From positions 1 through 22,953 of IMG/VR virus record IMGVR_UViG_3300001851_000501: a stretch of 22,953 nt of DNA. The stretch is one strand, 5' to 3'. Shown here piece after piece: positions 1 through 6,666 of the stretch. Numbering within the stretch: the first letter of the stretch is position 1; each line of letters starts with the position of its first letter. Position numbers and translations under genes: made by a program. Source of the stretch: a virus. The notes below the pieces were generated by a model. That model ran no database searches and had not been told where the DNA came from. It worked only from the letters and a program-made list of their open reading frames with translations.

Positions 1-58
1 TTTTGATCGCAGTTCCGCTACCATTACGCTTAGGTTTCTGCACGGTTAGGACAAAAAT

Positions 59-334
59 ATGGCGAGGACAGACCCAACGACGTCGTTTGCCGCGCTGCTG
101 CAGCGCGCGAAACAGTACGACATGCCGCATGTGAAGGTGCCAATGGCGCTGGCGGAGCAGGTGTTGACCGCCCTGCACACCACCGCCTCCGCCCTTGGCA
201 AGCGAGGGGGCGCGTCCAGGAGTCCCCAGAAAACCGCCGCGTCGCGCGAGAATGGATTAAAAGGGGGCCGGCCCTTCAGGCGCTGCCCGCACGGGCTGCA
301 GCCGTCTCGGTGCCGCGACTGCCGGGAACAGTAG
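59..334 (+). CDS. Small hypothetical phage protein with Cys-rich tail
   Basis: A 91-aa plus-strand protein that runs tail-to-tail with the terminase gene and leaves only 3 nt between the two stop codons. An AGGA Shine-Dalgarno sits about 7 nt before the ATG. The N-terminal half (about residues 8-45) looks like one amphipathic helix. The middle carries the SPQKTAASRENGLKGGRP type of motif, which recurs in small phage and plasmid proteins of unknown role. The C-terminus has a CPH-x6-CRDC cluster that could bind one zinc ion. I do not recognise a named family. The antisense frame is Arg/Ala-rich and looks like a shadow. Its orientation against all neighbouring genes suggests a separate promoter, but I see no convincing one in bases 1-58. 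Confidence 0.6.
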   Translation: MARTDPTTSFAALLQRAKQYDMPHVKVPMALAEQVLTALHTTASALGKRGGASRSPQKTAASRENGLKGGRPFRRCPHGLQPSRCRDCREQ

Positions 335-337
335 CCT

Positions 338-1654
338 CTACAGCCCCATCCAGCTATCCGGCGTCTGTGTCCAGCGTGGGACGCCGGTCGCCGTGCGTGC
401 CGGCGCCGCTCCCTGCTGCTGCGCGACCGCCAGGTAGCGAAACGCGTCCGCGCCGTGGCTGTAGACGTCATGCACCGGCGTCGCCTTGAACACGTTTAGC
501 CGCTGGTTGTATTCGCGGCGGTATTGCGCCAGCGCCTCGAGGCCGGCGGCGCACCGGGTGGCGTCGAACCAGCACCGCGCAAACAACATGCGCGCGACGT
601 GAATGCCCTCCTCCAGTTCGCCGCCCGTCGTCCCGTGCAGCCGCGGCACCGTGCGAAACCGAATCCCGAGCGCCTGCGCGACTTCAATGCGCGTCCGGCC
701 GGTGCCTAATTCGCGCACCTCGATGTCATGCGGCGCCCAGTGGTCGCCGTAGGGATAGCCGCGCGCTTGGAGCACCTGCGCGTAGTGCGGGAGGCCTTCC
801 CCGCTGGCTTCGTAGTAGTCCACCAGCCGCACGTCGCCCGATCGCGGTCGCTGAAAGAACCAAATGGCCGTCGCATCGCCGACGCCCAAGTCCCACGCGG
901 TCTGCACCGGCAACATCGGCTCGACAGGCACGACGCCAATGCGGCCCTCGACGCGCGCCGCCTCCAGCTCGCTGCCGTAGATGGCGCCCCGCACAGAGGC
1001 GGTGAAGCTGCACTCAAATTCTTGCTGATACTCGTCGGCCGTCATCAGGGTGCGCGCATCCGCCAATTCCGGCTCGCTCAGCACGCCCGTGACCGACGCC
1101 CGAAACTCGAGAAACGTCCACCCGTCGGTGCCGCGCTTCGCGCGCTCGGCCACCTCATAGAAATGGTTGTGGCCGTTGGGCGTGCCGAGAAACACCGCCC
1201 ACCCTTCGCGATCCGCCAGCGCCGGCCGCACAATTTCCGCAAACACGTTGGGCGGCTGCATCCCGTATTCGTCAAACACAACGCCGTCGAATCGGGTGCC
1301 GCGGATGCTGTCGGGATTATCGGCGCCGAGCAGTTGCACGCGCGCACCGGTCGGAAAATTGATGATGAGGTCCGACTCACGCTGCTCGACGCCGGGTATG
1401 TGCGCGCTGTAGGCCTTGAGGTAGTCCCACGCAATCAACTTGGCCTGGCGATACGTGGGCGCAATCAGCGCGTAGCGCGGCCGTTCGCGCGTGTCCTGCA
1501 GCGCCGCCATGATGAGATGCACAATGCTGGCGACCGTCTTGCCAAACCGACGGTGCGCGACGGCCACCGTCCACCGATGTCCATCAATGGCATGGTGCAG
1601 TTGCACCTGGTGCGGACGCGGCTGATACCCCAGATCAATCTGTGTGGCGCTCAT
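338..1654 (-). CDS. terL: Terminase large subunit (packaging ATPase/nuclease)
   Basis: The DNA-packaging motor, which pumps phage DNA into proheads and cuts it. The 438-aa length is normal for the family. The ATPase domain shows a Walker A-like RRFGKT at residues 35-40, a Walker B VVFDEYG with D128/E129, and a coupling motif around FLGTPNG (155-161). The RNase H-like nuclease domain follows, with D255 in TAWDLGVGD and a terminal SHGADAFRY (399-407) giving D403. ATG at 1654 lies 12 nt downstream of the methyltransferase stop with no strong ribosome site, so translation may be coupled or weak. It is the last gene of the long minus-strand early transcript. No small subunit is adjacent; the 87-aa protein at 4438-4701 is a possible candidate. 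Portal and capsid genes are not in the window. Confidence 0.95.
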   Translation of the reverse strand: MSATQIDLGYQPRPHQVQLHHAIDGHRWTVAVAHRRFGKTVASIVHLIMAALQDTRERPRYALIAPTYRQAKLIAWDYLKAYSAHIPGVEQRESDLIINFPTGARVQLLGADNPDSIRGTRFDGVVFDEYGMQPPNVFAEIVRPALADREGWAVFLGTPNGHNHFYEVAERAKRGTDGWTFLEFRASVTGVLSEPELADARTLMTADEYQQEFECSFTASVRGAIYGSELEAARVEGRIGVVPVEPMLPVQTAWDLGVGDATAIWFFQRPRSGDVRLVDYYEASGEGLPHYAQVLQARGYPYGDHWAPHDIEVRELGTGRTRIEVAQALGIRFRTVPRLHGTTGGELEEGIHVARMLFARCWFDATRCAAGLEALAQYRREYNQRLNVFKATPVHDVYSHGADAFRYLAVAQQQGAAPARTATGVPRWTQTPDSWMGL

Positions 1655-1666
1655 CGGGTGATTTAC

Positions 1667-3034
1667 TTATGCGGCGTGCTCTTTGACTACTGTCGCAACA
1701 AGTTGAATTCTCTGCCCGATCCAGCGCATCACCGGCACGGCCATCGAATTCCCAAGCGCCTTATAACGCGGCCCATCAACGGCAGGCTTGCCGCGATAGG
1801 GAATCAGCGTGTAGTCGTCCGGGAAACCCTGAAGACGTTCACACTCTCGCGGCGTCAATCGGCGTACGGCCATGCCCGGCTGAAACACGTTGCCCGGATC
1901 GCCGTTGCGTCCAGTGATCGGCGGCACTCCCGGCTTACTCAATCCGAGCGCGGTATCGCCTGCCGTGTTCGCGAAGGCGACTGCCCCGACACCAATGCCT
2001 CCGCGTCCGCCGTTCGGCGTCAGGATCGCGTTAGCCGTTTCATCCTGCCGATACTCGAGATCGTGCGAATCGCCACGACCACGGATCGCCAGCGTGAAGG
2101 GCTTTTCATGCATCGTTGGCGCAGTGCCATCGGCTGAACAGGTCGATCGGTTATCTGGCGATGTGAGCTGTCTTTCGTCGAAGATGGCCTGAACGCGATC
2201 CGTCACCGTGAACGCTGGATCGCCTGGTTCCCCAACACCGGTTCCAGGCGCTCCGCCACTTCCGTGCGACCTGTTGTTCGTCAGCTTGTCTCCGCGCGAT
2301 GCCTGCCGCATATCGATCGGAAGCAGCGTTTCTGACTCGGCGTCGATGCGCTGATTAGATGTAGTTAGCGCGCGCGCTCTCTCTGGTACTAGCCCGCCGT
2401 CGTAGTGGAAATCTCCGCGTGGCCCACCGCCGCCAGTGCGCTGTGCAGGGAGGCAGGGAGCTGCTTGCCCCGTTTCTCGGCGCGGCGCAGGATGCCCCGA
2501 CAGGCTTTCGCCGTCAAATAGAACCGCCGCGGCACGTCGCCAGTCTCCAAGGTATCCGACAACGAACACACGACGGCGTCGTTGGGCCACTCCGAAGTAC
2601 TGAGCGTCCAGCACTCGGTAGGCGAACCCATACCCGAGTTGCCCCAGCCCTCCGAGAAAGGCTCCAAAGTCCCGTCCGCCGCCACTCGACAAGACGCCGG
2701 GGACGTTTTCCCAGACCACCCAGCGGGGGCGATAGCGGTCAGCGATGGCAAGATACGTGAGGGCGAGGTTGCCACGCGGGTCATCCAAGCCCTTTCGCAA
2801 TCCGGCGACTGAGAAGGATTGGCAGGGCGTTCCGCCAACGAGAACATCGACATTTGCATCGGGCCAGTCCTTAAACTTGGTCATGTCGCCCCAATTCGGA
2901 ACGGACGGGTAATAATGCGCCAGCACCGCAGACGGGAACTTCTCGATCTCCGCGAAGGCCACTGGCGTCCACCCGAGCGGATGCCACGCGACCGTCGCCG
3001 CCTCAATGCCACTGCACACGGAAAGGTAGTTCAT
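1667..3034 (-). CDS. dcm: DNA (cytosine-5) methyltransferase
   Basis: A 455-aa C5-cytosine methyltransferase that uses S-adenosylmethionine. The family motifs are in order: motif I SVCSGIEAA (5-13), motif IV GGTPCQSFS with catalytic C71, motif VI ENV (109-111), motif VIII QRRRRVFVVG (151-160), motif IX LTPRECERLQGFPDDY, and motif X ALGNSMAVP near the C-terminus. Between VIII and IX lies an unusually long variable region of about 220 residues, rich in Gly/Thr with recurring GG and TxT pieces; this would be the target-recognition domain. The ATG overlaps the preceding 67-aa gene by ATGA. No partner restriction endonuclease is adjacent, so it is an orphan phage methylase, most likely for evading host restriction or marking phage DNA. 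The target site cannot be read from the sequence. Confidence 0.93.
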   Translation of the reverse strand: MNYLSVCSGIEAATVAWHPLGWTPVAFAEIEKFPSAVLAHYYPSVPNWGDMTKFKDWPDANVDVLVGGTPCQSFSVAGLRKGLDDPRGNLALTYLAIADRYRPRWVVWENVPGVLSSGGGRDFGAFLGGLGQLGYGFAYRVLDAQYFGVAQRRRRVFVVGYLGDWRRAAAVLFDGESLSGHPAPRRETGQAAPCLPAQRTGGGGPRGDFHYDGGLVPERARALTTSNQRIDAESETLLPIDMRQASRGDKLTNNRSHGSGGAPGTGVGEPGDPAFTVTDRVQAIFDERQLTSPDNRSTCSADGTAPTMHEKPFTLAIRGRGDSHDLEYRQDETANAILTPNGGRGGIGVGAVAFANTAGDTALGLSKPGVPPITGRNGDPGNVFQPGMAVRRLTPRECERLQGFPDDYTLIPYRGKPAVDGPRYKALGNSMAVPVMRWIGQRIQLVATVVKEHAA

Positions 3035-3234
3035 ACCTTCTTTCTAGGCCTTTGATACTGGCCGCGTGCGTTTCTCGTCTGCGGCAGACGCGCGACACGC
3101 TGACCCTGCCGGCCACAGTTCGACGCCTGCGCGGAACCAAGGAGAAACGGACGACCCCGCACAACGGGTGTCTGCGCCACCGGTGCACGGCTGGCGTCAC
3201 CGCTCGCCTCGCACGTGGTTGGCGTGGTGGTCAC
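3031..3234 (-). CDS. Small basic protein, GTG start, 67 aa
   Basis: A 67-aa protein that is easy to miss because it starts with GTG. The GTG at 3234 overlaps the stop of the 169-aa gene upstream as GTGA, and its own TGA overlaps the methyltransferase ATG as ATGA. Two tight junctions of this kind, in the style used throughout the operon, are the main evidence. The N-terminus is Thr/Ser-rich. The C-terminus is basic, with RQGQRVARLPQTRN followed by GQYQRPRKKV, which would suit nucleic-acid contact. There are two cysteines (residues 7 and 40). No family is recognised. The same frame stays open upstream to 3408, but that part overlaps the 169-aa gene and is probably not translated. Confidence 0.6.
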   Translation of the reverse strand: MTTTPTTCEASGDASRAPVAQTPVVRGRPFLLGSAQASNCGRQGQRVARLPQTRNARGQYQRPRKKV

Positions 3235-3740
3235 GACGACATCGACTTTCGTGCGTAGGTGGATTGCCGCGTGCGATAGCGCTGTAGCGCCGGGTTCGTA
3301 GTGGCACACCGGCAGCGGGCAAAATAACTTCGCATCTCCGGCTCGCCGGCGGTGAGGCGCGACATGCGGCGCGACTCGACCCAGCCGCTGTCCTCGCAGT
3401 CCAGGCACTGCACCTGCACCCGCGGATCCTGGTCGGCCAGCGGCTGCACGGCGCCCGCGCGGTAGTCAGACGCGGTGACGGTGGGAGCCGGCGGCGTGCG
3501 CGTCTCGGGTGGCGCCGCAAACCGATCCGCATACATTCGCAACTCGGCCACCGACGGCAGAAACTTCTCGGCCTGAATCGCCGCGAACACGGCGCGCGTC
3601 AGAATGTCGTCGGGGACGTCGGCCAGTCCATCCTTGTAGGCGCTGGCCATTGACTCCGTCGGCGTCGTGCGAAACGCAGCGAACAGGCGCTGCATCGCGG
3701 CCACCCGCGGTGCGGGCATCGTGATCGTGGTGACGCTCAT
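3231..3740 (-). CDS. Helicase-loader-like / zinc-binding replication protein
   Basis: A 169-aa protein. Residues 11-75 form a compact all-helical segment of the kind seen in phage helicase-loader/inhibitor N-domains, with a short acidic-polar helix, a DVPDDILTRAV helix, then FLPSVAEL. A Pro/Thr-rich linker (77-90) leads to a C-terminal zinc knuckle: C112-x2-C115 with DSGW, then C143-x-C145. It is translationally coupled (ATGA) to the replication-initiator-like gene upstream, and that pairing is typical of phage initiator and loader genes. The loader assignment rests on the helical pattern and context, not on a firm motif. There is no Walker A, so it is not a DnaC-type ATPase. Confidence 0.55.
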   Translation of the reverse strand: MSVTTITMPAPRVAAMQRLFAAFRTTPTESMASAYKDGLADVPDDILTRAVFAAIQAEKFLPSVAELRMYADRFAAPPETRTPPAPTVTASDYRAGAVQPLADQDPRVQVQCLDCEDSGWVESRRMSRLTAGEPEMRSYFARCRCATTNPALQRYRTRQSTYARKSMSS

Positions 3741-4432
3741 CGGAACACCTCGGCAATCACCGCATCACTCACGGCCCCCTTGCCGGTCGGCGTCACGGTG
3801 CGCGTCGAGCCGTGCGTGTCGCGCCAGCGGTTGCGCCAGAAGTCGAACTGGTTGTCGCCAATCACGACGTCCGCCCACTGCTCGCGCACGCCCTGCGCCC
3901 ATGCGACCACCTGCGTGCGCTTCGCCTCGACATCGGCACCCGGCAGCTTGTTGCACAGCTCGAGCACCAACTCCTCGGTCAAGCACACCCAGTCGCAAAA
4001 CCCATCCACGTGCTGCCCATGACGCCGGTGCCACTGCACGCCTTCGGCGGGTCGAATCAGGGATCCGCTGCGGCTGGCGGCCGGCGACGGCGACATGCGG
4101 GCCACCGGCGCCGGCGTGTCCGGCGTCGGCGCGGGCGTGTCCACCGCGCCTGGCCGGCGCTTCTGCTCGACCGTCTCTCGCGCGGTCTGGTAGTCCAGAT
4201 AATCGTGAATATCGACCGAGCCGTCGCGGCGCGCCCTCCAGAGGCCCGACGCAATCAACTGCTGCCGCGCTTGCCACGGCCGGCTCCGCACAAAGGCGGA
4301 CGGCAGGTGCCCGTCGGTGAGAAATTCGGAGGCGTAACATAACGCTCCGACCCACTCGCGAAACGCGCGGTCAGAGAGCGTCAACACCTTCGGGTGTCGA
4401 ATCGACGTATGGTCCAGTTTGATCCACCCCAT
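3737..4432 (-). CDS. Replication initiator-like winged-helix protein
   Basis: A 231-aa protein. The ATG at 4432 is chosen because MGWIKLDHTS is the usual opening of this family; the frame also runs further upstream over the next gene. Residues 1-75 read as a winged-helix DNA-binding domain (IKLDHTSIRHPKVLTLSDRA, then ASEFLTDGHLP and LIASGLWR). A Pro/Ala/Ser linker of about 50 residues follows, and then a second helical domain with LTEELVLELCNKL and WRNRWRDTHG. This layout matches phage replisome-organiser or O-type proteins that bind the origin and recruit the helicase loader. The origin itself is not identifiable; in such phages it often lies inside this gene, possibly in the linker-coding DNA. 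The gene is followed by the loader-like gene with a 4-nt overlap. Confidence 0.65.
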   Translation of the reverse strand: MGWIKLDHTSIRHPKVLTLSDRAFREWVGALCYASEFLTDGHLPSAFVRSRPWQARQQLIASGLWRARRDGSVDIHDYLDYQTARETVEQKRRPGAVDTPAPTPDTPAPVARMSPSPAASRSGSLIRPAEGVQWHRRHGQHVDGFCDWVCLTEELVLELCNKLPGADVEAKRTQVVAWAQGVREQWADVVIGDNQFDFWRNRWRDTHGSTRTVTPTGKGAVSDAVIAEVFR

Positions 4433-4437
4433 GACAT

Positions 4438-4701
4438 CTACCAAGGCTTCACAACAACGATGTTGGTCACCGCCGCGGTCGGCGTGTCGTCTTTCGGCTT
4501 GCCGTAGGCGTAGTGCCATAAGACGGCTTCCATCGCGCCGGCTTCGCCGCGGCGGAGGCGGATCTTGAGCGCTTCGCGATAGACCTCGTCCTCGACGAGA
4601 TGCCGCGCATGGACGCGTGCGCGCGCCGCGATGTGATCGTTGGTAGTCGACCGTTTGGCCGGCGTCGTGGCTGTGGCGGGCTTAGGGGTGGGCAGGCTCA
4701 T
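4438..4701 (-). CDS. Small helical phage protein, possible TerS-like
   Basis: An 87-aa protein. The N-terminal 25 residues are Pro/Thr/Ala-rich and probably disordered. The rest is one helical unit, VEDEVYREALKIRLRRGEAG then MEAVLWHYAYGKPKDD. The GEAG...LWHYAYGKPK signature occurs in small phage proteins, some annotated as terminase small subunits, so a DNA-recognition role in packaging is possible. It lies about 2.8 kb from terL, with the methylase and replication genes between, so the assignment is tentative. Its ATG overlaps the preceding TAA by one base (TAATG). Confidence 0.6.
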   Translation of the reverse strand: MSLPTPKPATATTPAKRSTTNDHIAARARVHARHLVEDEVYREALKIRLRRGEAGAMEAVLWHYAYGKPKDDTPTAAVTNIVVVKPW

Positions 4702-4895
4702 TAATGCACCACCTTGTGTGCGACTTGGCCATTCAGCCAGTCCAGCACCGGCTGCGCGGGCCAGAGATACCGCTTGCCCATGCGGATGACGGGCAGCTTG
4801 GCCTCCAGCACGATCTTCCGGGCCTGTCGCGGCGTGACGAAGAGCAGCAGGCCGAGCTGTTCACTGTCGTAGTACAACCGTTCGTCGTCGATCAT
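4701..4895 (-). CDS. Excisionase-family helix-turn-helix protein
   Basis: A 64-aa protein with a MerR/excisionase-like helix-turn-helix: LYYDSEQLGLLLFVTPRQAR, then LPVIRMGKRYLWPAQPVLDWL. The pattern of a first helix, a recognition helix containing TPRQARKI, a short wing ending in GKRYLWP and a closing LDWL helix is typical of small phage Xis/AlpA-like DNA-binding proteins. It could serve as the recombination directionality factor for the integrase at 8582-9625, or as a regulator of the early genes. It sits inside the replication operon rather than next to int. A GAGGTG ribosome site lies about 10 nt before the ATG. Confidence 0.75.
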   Translation of the reverse strand: MIDDERLYYDSEQLGLLLFVTPRQARKIVLEAKLPVIRMGKRYLWPAQPVLDWLNGQVAHKVVH

Positions 4896-4897
4896 TG

Positions 4898-5449
4898 TCA
4901 GAGCACCTCACTCGAAAAACGTGCATGGGCGCGCTTCAGGCCGGTGGGCCAGGCGCCGTGATGGGTGGTCCAGCTGGGGTCGTGAACCAACACGCGGTCG
5001 GTCGGCTGACACGTGTAACGTCCGTTCTCAAGCGCAAGCACCGTCATGGTCTTGTCCTGCGACGGCTCGCGCGAGTAGTCGTCGTGCAGCGGCTGCACGG
5101 AAAACAGATAACGACCGTCCAGCGGGTGCGACGAGGCGGTACGCACCCGCGCCGAACAGCGAAGGCCGTCGAGATACGGCACGCGCAGCACCTGCACATG
5201 GTCGCTGTAGGCGTCCCAGTGCTGTGCGTCCCATGGACACCAGTCCGGCGCGGGGTCAGCCTCGTGCGCGAGGAAGTGCAGCGGCACATCGCGATACATG
5301 GCGCCCGACTCAAGCAACAGCGTCGCGCCAAACATGCGGCCAGGCACCGCATGCAGCAGAAACCACACCGCCGGCACAAAGCCCGTCGGGACGCGATGCG
5401 TGTACGTCGAATCGACGAAACAATATTGATGCGGCACCGGATGAATCAC
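4898..5449 (-). CDS. Conserved phage protein of unknown function, 183 aa
   Basis: A 183-aa soluble, mixed-composition protein with no signal peptide or membrane span. It has many aromatic residues and looks like one compact beta-rich domain: PVPHQYCFVDSTYTH at the start, VPAVWF, RMFGATLLLESGAMYRDVPL, PDWCPWDAQHWDAY, then SREPSQDK and PTDRVLVHDPSW. The pattern is familiar from unannotated phage and prophage proteins, but I cannot name a fold or activity. The start is GTG at 5449, overlapping the upstream stop as GTGA. It sits between a small membrane protein and an HTH gene in the early region. Confidence 0.75.
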   Translation of the reverse strand: MIHPVPHQYCFVDSTYTHRVPTGFVPAVWFLLHAVPGRMFGATLLLESGAMYRDVPLHFLAHEADPAPDWCPWDAQHWDAYSDHVQVLRVPYLDGLRCSARVRTASSHPLDGRYLFSVQPLHDDYSREPSQDKTMTVLALENGRYTCQPTDRVLVHDPSWTTHHGAWPTGLKRAHARFSSEVL

Positions 5450-5631
5450 GGTCGCTCCATCCGATGCACCTTGGCTTCCGGCCGCGCGTGAATGTCAAAC
5501 GGTTGATTCCACTGCCACAGGCGCACCTGCAGCGACTCCAACTTGCAACTGAATCGCCAGCAGGTACTCCATCCCACCCCGTAGCCCACCGCCGCGGCCA
5601 GCACCGCCGTGATCACATGCTCAGTCGTCAT
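5446..5631 (-). CDS. Small single-span membrane protein
   Basis: A 61-aa protein. ATG at 5631 is preferred because the residues upstream of it are Arg/Cys-rich and overlap the preceding gene. Residues about 6-22 (VITAVLAAAVGYGVGWS) form one predicted transmembrane helix. The remainder is a 40-residue soluble tail with CWRFSCKLE and a basic C-terminus. The gene overlaps the upstream winged-helix gene by 11 nt and the downstream 183-aa gene by 4 nt (GTGA). Function is unknown. Small early membrane proteins in phages are often superinfection-exclusion or host-takeover factors, but nothing here proves it. Confidence 0.6.
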   Translation of the reverse strand: MTTEHVITAVLAAAVGYGVGWSTCWRFSCKLESLQVRLWQWNQPFDIHARPEAKVHRMERP

Positions 5632-5851
5632 GTCGTGTTTGCGCCTCCACGCGCACCGAATACACCAACGCCCGTCGTTCGCGACGCGCGGCAATCACCT
5701 GTCGTTCCGCCCAGCGCTGCAGACTGCGCTGCACCAACGTCTTACTCACACCCGCGTCTCGCACCAGTTGCAGCACGGTCGCCGTGCCGCCGCGGCCCTG
5801 CAGCGCCTGCCAGACGCGCGCTTCGCCGGGTGAGCGCAGGGTTGGGATCAT
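5621..5851 (-). CDS. Winged-helix DNA-binding protein
   Basis: A 76-aa protein. The ATG at 5851 overlaps the stop of the 30-aa membrane microprotein as ATGA, which decides the start; the reading frame upstream of it is antisense noise. Residues 8-70 give a classic winged helix: ARVWQALQGRGGTATVLQLV, then the HTH DAGVSKTLVQRSLQRWAERQ, then a beta-wing IAARRERRALVYSV. It resembles minimal MarR/ArsR-like domains and could be an early transcription regulator. No ligand or partner domain is present. Confidence 0.68.
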   Translation of the reverse strand: MIPTLRSPGEARVWQALQGRGGTATVLQLVRDAGVSKTLVQRSLQRWAERQVIAARRERRALVYSVRVEAQTRHDD

Positions 5852-5940
5852 TCCGGCTCGACAATGTTGGCGACCACGACCGACGCCGCCAACAGCACGA
5901 CCAGCGCGAGGACGATCACGCCCGCCACCATCCACTTCAT
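5848..5940 (-). CDS. Membrane microprotein, 30 aa
   Basis: A 30-codon ORF starting ATG at 5940 and ending TGA at 5848. Both ends are 4-nt ATGA overlaps: with the stop of the nuclease gene (5937) and with the start of the winged-helix gene (5851). A GGAG lies 9 nt upstream. The peptide starts MKWMVAG and is almost entirely one hydrophobic helix of Val/Leu/Ala/Ile (residues 5-27), ending in VEPE. It would be a single-pass membrane peptide with an N-terminal Lys. Removing it would leave an unexplained 86-nt gap in an otherwise gapless operon. Function is unknown. Confidence 0.6.
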   Translation of the reverse strand: MKWMVAGVIVLALVVLLAASVVVANIVEPE

Positions 5941-6254
5941 GTCGTGGTTCTCCGATTCCAGTAGCAAACTAGGAGTTGTTCGACGAGCTTGGCCGCTTTA
6001 CCGTTACGCAAATCCGACGGTTCGCACCGCACAATGGCCCACCCGTCAGTGGTCGCGGTGTTGTATTTCTCCATGTCGCCGCGAAACCCCGACCCGCGCG
6101 TGTGCCGACCGCGCGACCAGACGCCGCCTTCGACCTCAAGCGCGCACCGAAATTCCGGCCAGGCGTAGTCGAAGCGCCACCGGCGCGTCGGGTGAAATTT
6201 GTATTCAGGTTGGGGCGCCGGCAAATTGAGGGCGCGGAGCTGCAGTTCAAACAT
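5937..6254 (-). CDS. PDDEXK-like small endonuclease
   Basis: A 105-aa protein from ATG at 6254; upstream in-frame residues overlap the previous gene. It has a compact restriction-endonuclease-like core: WRFDYAWP (D29), then beta strand ALEVEGGVWS (E40, E42), then GRHTRGSGFRGDMEKYN and a final GWAIVRCEP strand. This pattern is shared by small phage nucleases of the DUF559/VSR-like type. The usual Lys after the ExE pair is not where the textbook motif puts it, so the metal-binding set should be checked. Probable roles are in phage replication or recombination, or degradation of host DNA. It overlaps the upstream HTH gene by 8 nt. Confidence 0.65.
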   Translation of the reverse strand: MFELQLRALNLPAPQPEYKFHPTRRWRFDYAWPEFRCALEVEGGVWSRGRHTRGSGFRGDMEKYNTATTDGWAIVRCEPSDLRNGKAAKLVEQLLVCYWNRRTTT

Positions 6255-6666
6255 GCCGCGCGACTTCCGTTTCGTGCACTCGCTCGAGCATCTGCTGCGC
6301 CTGGTGTCGCAGGCGCGCCAGGGCCGCATCGACTTCCGCCGGCGTCGCCTTCGACGTCAGCTTGTAGCCGTCGCTGGACGAGATGACGGTGCCGTGTGCG
6401 TGGTTGGCGAGGTAGCGCACCTCCCGCAAATCGAGCTGCAGCGCGCGCGCAATCTCCTTAGCCGTGTGCCAGGCGCCGTCGTCCAATAGCGCGCGCATGG
6501 CGCGCAGTTCGTCCTTGCGGCGGTCGTCGGCCGTGACGCGCACGGACAGAAAGTTCAAGAACCCCTGTGCGGCAAAGCCCCCGAGTTTTGTGGCGACGGC
6601 TCGGGGGCGGACCGCCTGGAGCACCGGGTTTGCCGGTGAGCCAACCTTGTGATCGACGGCGCTCAT
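6247..6666 (-). CDS. Winged-helix protein with C-terminal coiled coil
   Basis: A 139-aa protein. ATG at 6666 overlaps the exonuclease stop as ATGA, which decides the start. About 45 N-terminal residues (MSAVDHKVGSPANPV...) are variable. A winged helix follows: ELRAMRALLDDGAWHTAKEI, then LDLREVRYLANHA and the wing GTVISSSDGYKLTS. The last 35 residues form a charged helix (EVDAALARLRHQAQQMLERV) suited to dimerisation. It looks like a DNA-binding regulator or replication accessory. No closer family is recognised. Confidence 0.65.
   Translation of the reverse strand: MSAVDHKVGSPANPVLQAVRPRAVATKLGGFAAQGFLNFLSVRVTADDRRKDELRAMRALLDDGAWHTAKEIARALQLDLREVRYLANHAHGTVISSSDGYKLTSKATPAEVDAALARLRHQAQQMLERVHETEVARHV

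Noticed and set aside
728-2137. Long plus-strand ORF (469 aa) across terminase and methylase
   Set aside because: It lies antisense to two genes with clear catalytic motifs, and its own translation is Arg/His/Ala-rich without domains.
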